In this document: positions 63,072 through 64,000 of the stretch, piece by piece | Numbering within the stretch: position 1 is the stretch's first letter | Layout of the letters: every line of letters begins with the position of its first letter | Assembly: GCF_011604685.1 (NCBI RefSeq) | Contig: NZ_CP050063.1 | Location: forward strand, 1,448,501 to 1,512,500 | Source: Spirosoma aureum | GTDB lineage: Bacteria > Bacteroidota > Bacteroidia > Cytophagales > Spirosomataceae | Reading direction: 5' to 3' | DNA: 64,000 nt | Program-made: the position numbers and the translations under genes | Notes under the pieces: model-generated | What the model saw: only the letters and a program-made list of their open reading frames with translations | The model's database searches: none | What the model was told of the DNA's origin: nothing

Positions 63072-63563
63072 TCAGGGAGGATACACCTTGTATTTTAAGG
63101 TCGGGTCAATCCGATACGTACTCACCACGGTATCAGCTCCTATAGCATATGGATTCTGAATGTGGCTAATTTTAAGCAGGGTACTATTGGGATCTATATA
63201 CCATTTTAAGTAGCCCAGCGAGTCATACTCAACCGTGACTGTGCTGCGGACATTATCCCCAAAATAGGACTGTTTTGCAGTTTCTTTAAATTTCGACTGG
63301 AGGGTATCATTCTTATAAAAAGCGACATAACTCAGCGAATGCTCCCCATTGGGATCCAGATCAGTCAATCGAACCATCTGTTGGGTGTAGCCAAGGCTTT
63401 GAGGGGTTATGATACTGTGGGGCGTGGTTGTATTGACCCATTCCCAGTAGCCATAAGAGCCAGCATATAAGGAATAAGGATCAACCGGGTGATGACAAGC
63501 TGGCAATAAACTCAGCAGTGTACCAAACCCCAGGCGGACAAATTGACGATGAATCGCTTTCAT
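63072..63563 (-). CDS. Lipoprotein downstream of C10 protease
   Basis: 163 aa from the ATG at 63563; a longer reading would overlap the protease gene. Lipobox LLPACHH after a short signal. The mature part looks beta-rich (SLYAGSYGYWEWVNTTTP, VEYDSLGYLKWYIDPN). No family recognised. It starts 17 bp after the protease stop. In streptococci and other Bacteroidota the gene next to a C10 protease often encodes an inhibitor or partner, so that role is a fair guess here. Confidence 0.65.
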   Translation of the reverse strand: MKAIHRQFVRLGFGTLLSLLPACHHPVDPYSLYAGSYGYWEWVNTTTPHSIITPQSLGYTQQMVRLTDLDPNGEHSLSYVAFYKNDTLQSKFKETAKQSYFGDNVRSTVTVEYDSLGYLKWYIDPNSTLLKISHIQNPYAIGADTVVSTYRIDPTLKYKVYPP

Positions 63564-63580
63564 ACTCGTACAATCTAGTA

Positions 63581-64000
63581 TTAAGGACGCACACCCACAT
63601 TGGCCTGCAAGTTGGTATTGTTGGTATCTGTACCCATCACAAAACCACCAACACCAAACCAGCCATTCGGTGCGGTCGATTGATCGCCCTCGCCCCAATT
63701 CAAATGATAAAATAAAAAAGCAGATTCCTGGCAAACGGGAGAAGACCCACTACAATCCAGATTGTAAAAGGTATCCAAATGGAACCCATCCGCTACCCAG
63801 GCGTGACCAGTCAGACTTGTCCCACTTTTGAATCCTGTCATCACAACAGGGTAGCCGTTGTATAAATCCGTTTGAACTGAGCTCTGATTGGCATTAAAAT
63901 CAACCATTGCCCCCTGATTCGAATAGCCAGCGGCTTGAAAAGCACTGGGTATAAACGAGTTCGTTACGCTGATCTCACAACTAAAAGGCGACTCATCATG
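63581..64000 (-). CDS. C10 family cysteine protease (streptopain-like), 5' end outside window
   Basis: Open to the right edge, so only the C-terminal 139 codons are seen. Catalytic His in GHAWVADGF, then FLFYHLNWGEGD and NGWFGVGGF, the classic C10 ending (HxNWG). The catalytic Cys lies outside the window. Probably secreted, acting on proteins outside the cell. In one unit with the lipoprotein that follows. Confidence 0.85.
   Translation of the reverse strand, partial: HDESPFSCEISVTNSFIPSAFQAAGYSNQGAMVDFNANQSSVQTDLYNGYPVVMTGFKSGTSLTGHAWVADGFHLDTFYNLDCSGSSPVCQESAFLFYHLNWGEGDQSTAPNGWFGVGGFVMGTDTNNTNLQANVGVRP

Noticed and set aside
63564..63734. N-terminal extension of the lipoprotein
   Set aside because: It would overlap the C10 protease gene; the lipobox start at 63563 is right.

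Overview
The window looks like a Bacteroidota chromosome of the Cytophagales/Spirosoma type. Supporting signs are TAnnTTTG promoter boxes (some with an upstream TTG/TTTG about 20 bp away), the marker block rng-HU-mutY-ssb-gldE, DUF6607, DUF3667, DUF3500 and DUF4142 proteins, many lipoproteins with an ...C lipobox, and a VirE_N-bearing integrative element. Genus is inferred; no rRNA is present to confirm it.

Layout. 1-4.2 kb: end of an M23 peptidase, then an apparent iron-linked group (two paralogous DUF6686-like proteins, ferritin, an HMA-like small protein, a DUF6607 protein) with a perfect inverted pair of Fur-box-like dyads. 4.2-13.2 kb: small envelope proteins, atpA-atpG, an FKBP-type isomerase, the S41 protease Prc and a vanadium haloperoxidase-like lipoprotein. 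13.4-26 kb: dnaG, a degenerate-receiver LuxR regulator behind a large palindromic operator, a membrane LytTR regulator divergent from a previously unlisted 56-aa Cys-containing peptide gene and an unusual LPLAT-like acyltransferase, then rng, a 29-aa mS38/COX24-like gene, TPR, HU, mutY, ssb and gldE. 26-42 kb: membrane proteins, DUF3500, GMC oxidoreductase plus TIM-barrel protein, subtilase, a frameshifted antitoxin remnant, uvrA, amidohydrolase, citrate synthase, DUF3667 and recA. 42-50 kb: patatin-like membrane protein, ABC permease, gamma-glutamyltransferase, DUF4142.

50.5-56.4 kb is a leftward phenylalanine/tyrosine/homogentisate catabolic operon: hmgA, hppD, phhA, a MarR regulator, fahA and a flavin reductase-like gene. 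It has a leader hairpin and an inverted repeat upstream. Maleylacetoacetate isomerase and the tyrosine aminotransferase are not in the window.

From about 57.2 kb rightward lies an integrative element. The 3' half of tRNA-Val(UAC) forms an att-like end, followed by a tyrosine recombinase, an AT-rich gene of unknown role, a VirE_N-type gene split by an IS3-family element, small accessory genes, duplicated 85-bp repeats, and a C10 (streptopain-like) protease with a lipoprotein partner. The far end is outside the window. The IS3 transposase carries two short, almost pure G+C insertions (14 and 16 bp) that break its frame.

Scattered through the chromosome part are intergenic hairpins built from tandem 7- or 8-mers facing their own reverse complement, and long perfect inverted repeats between genes.
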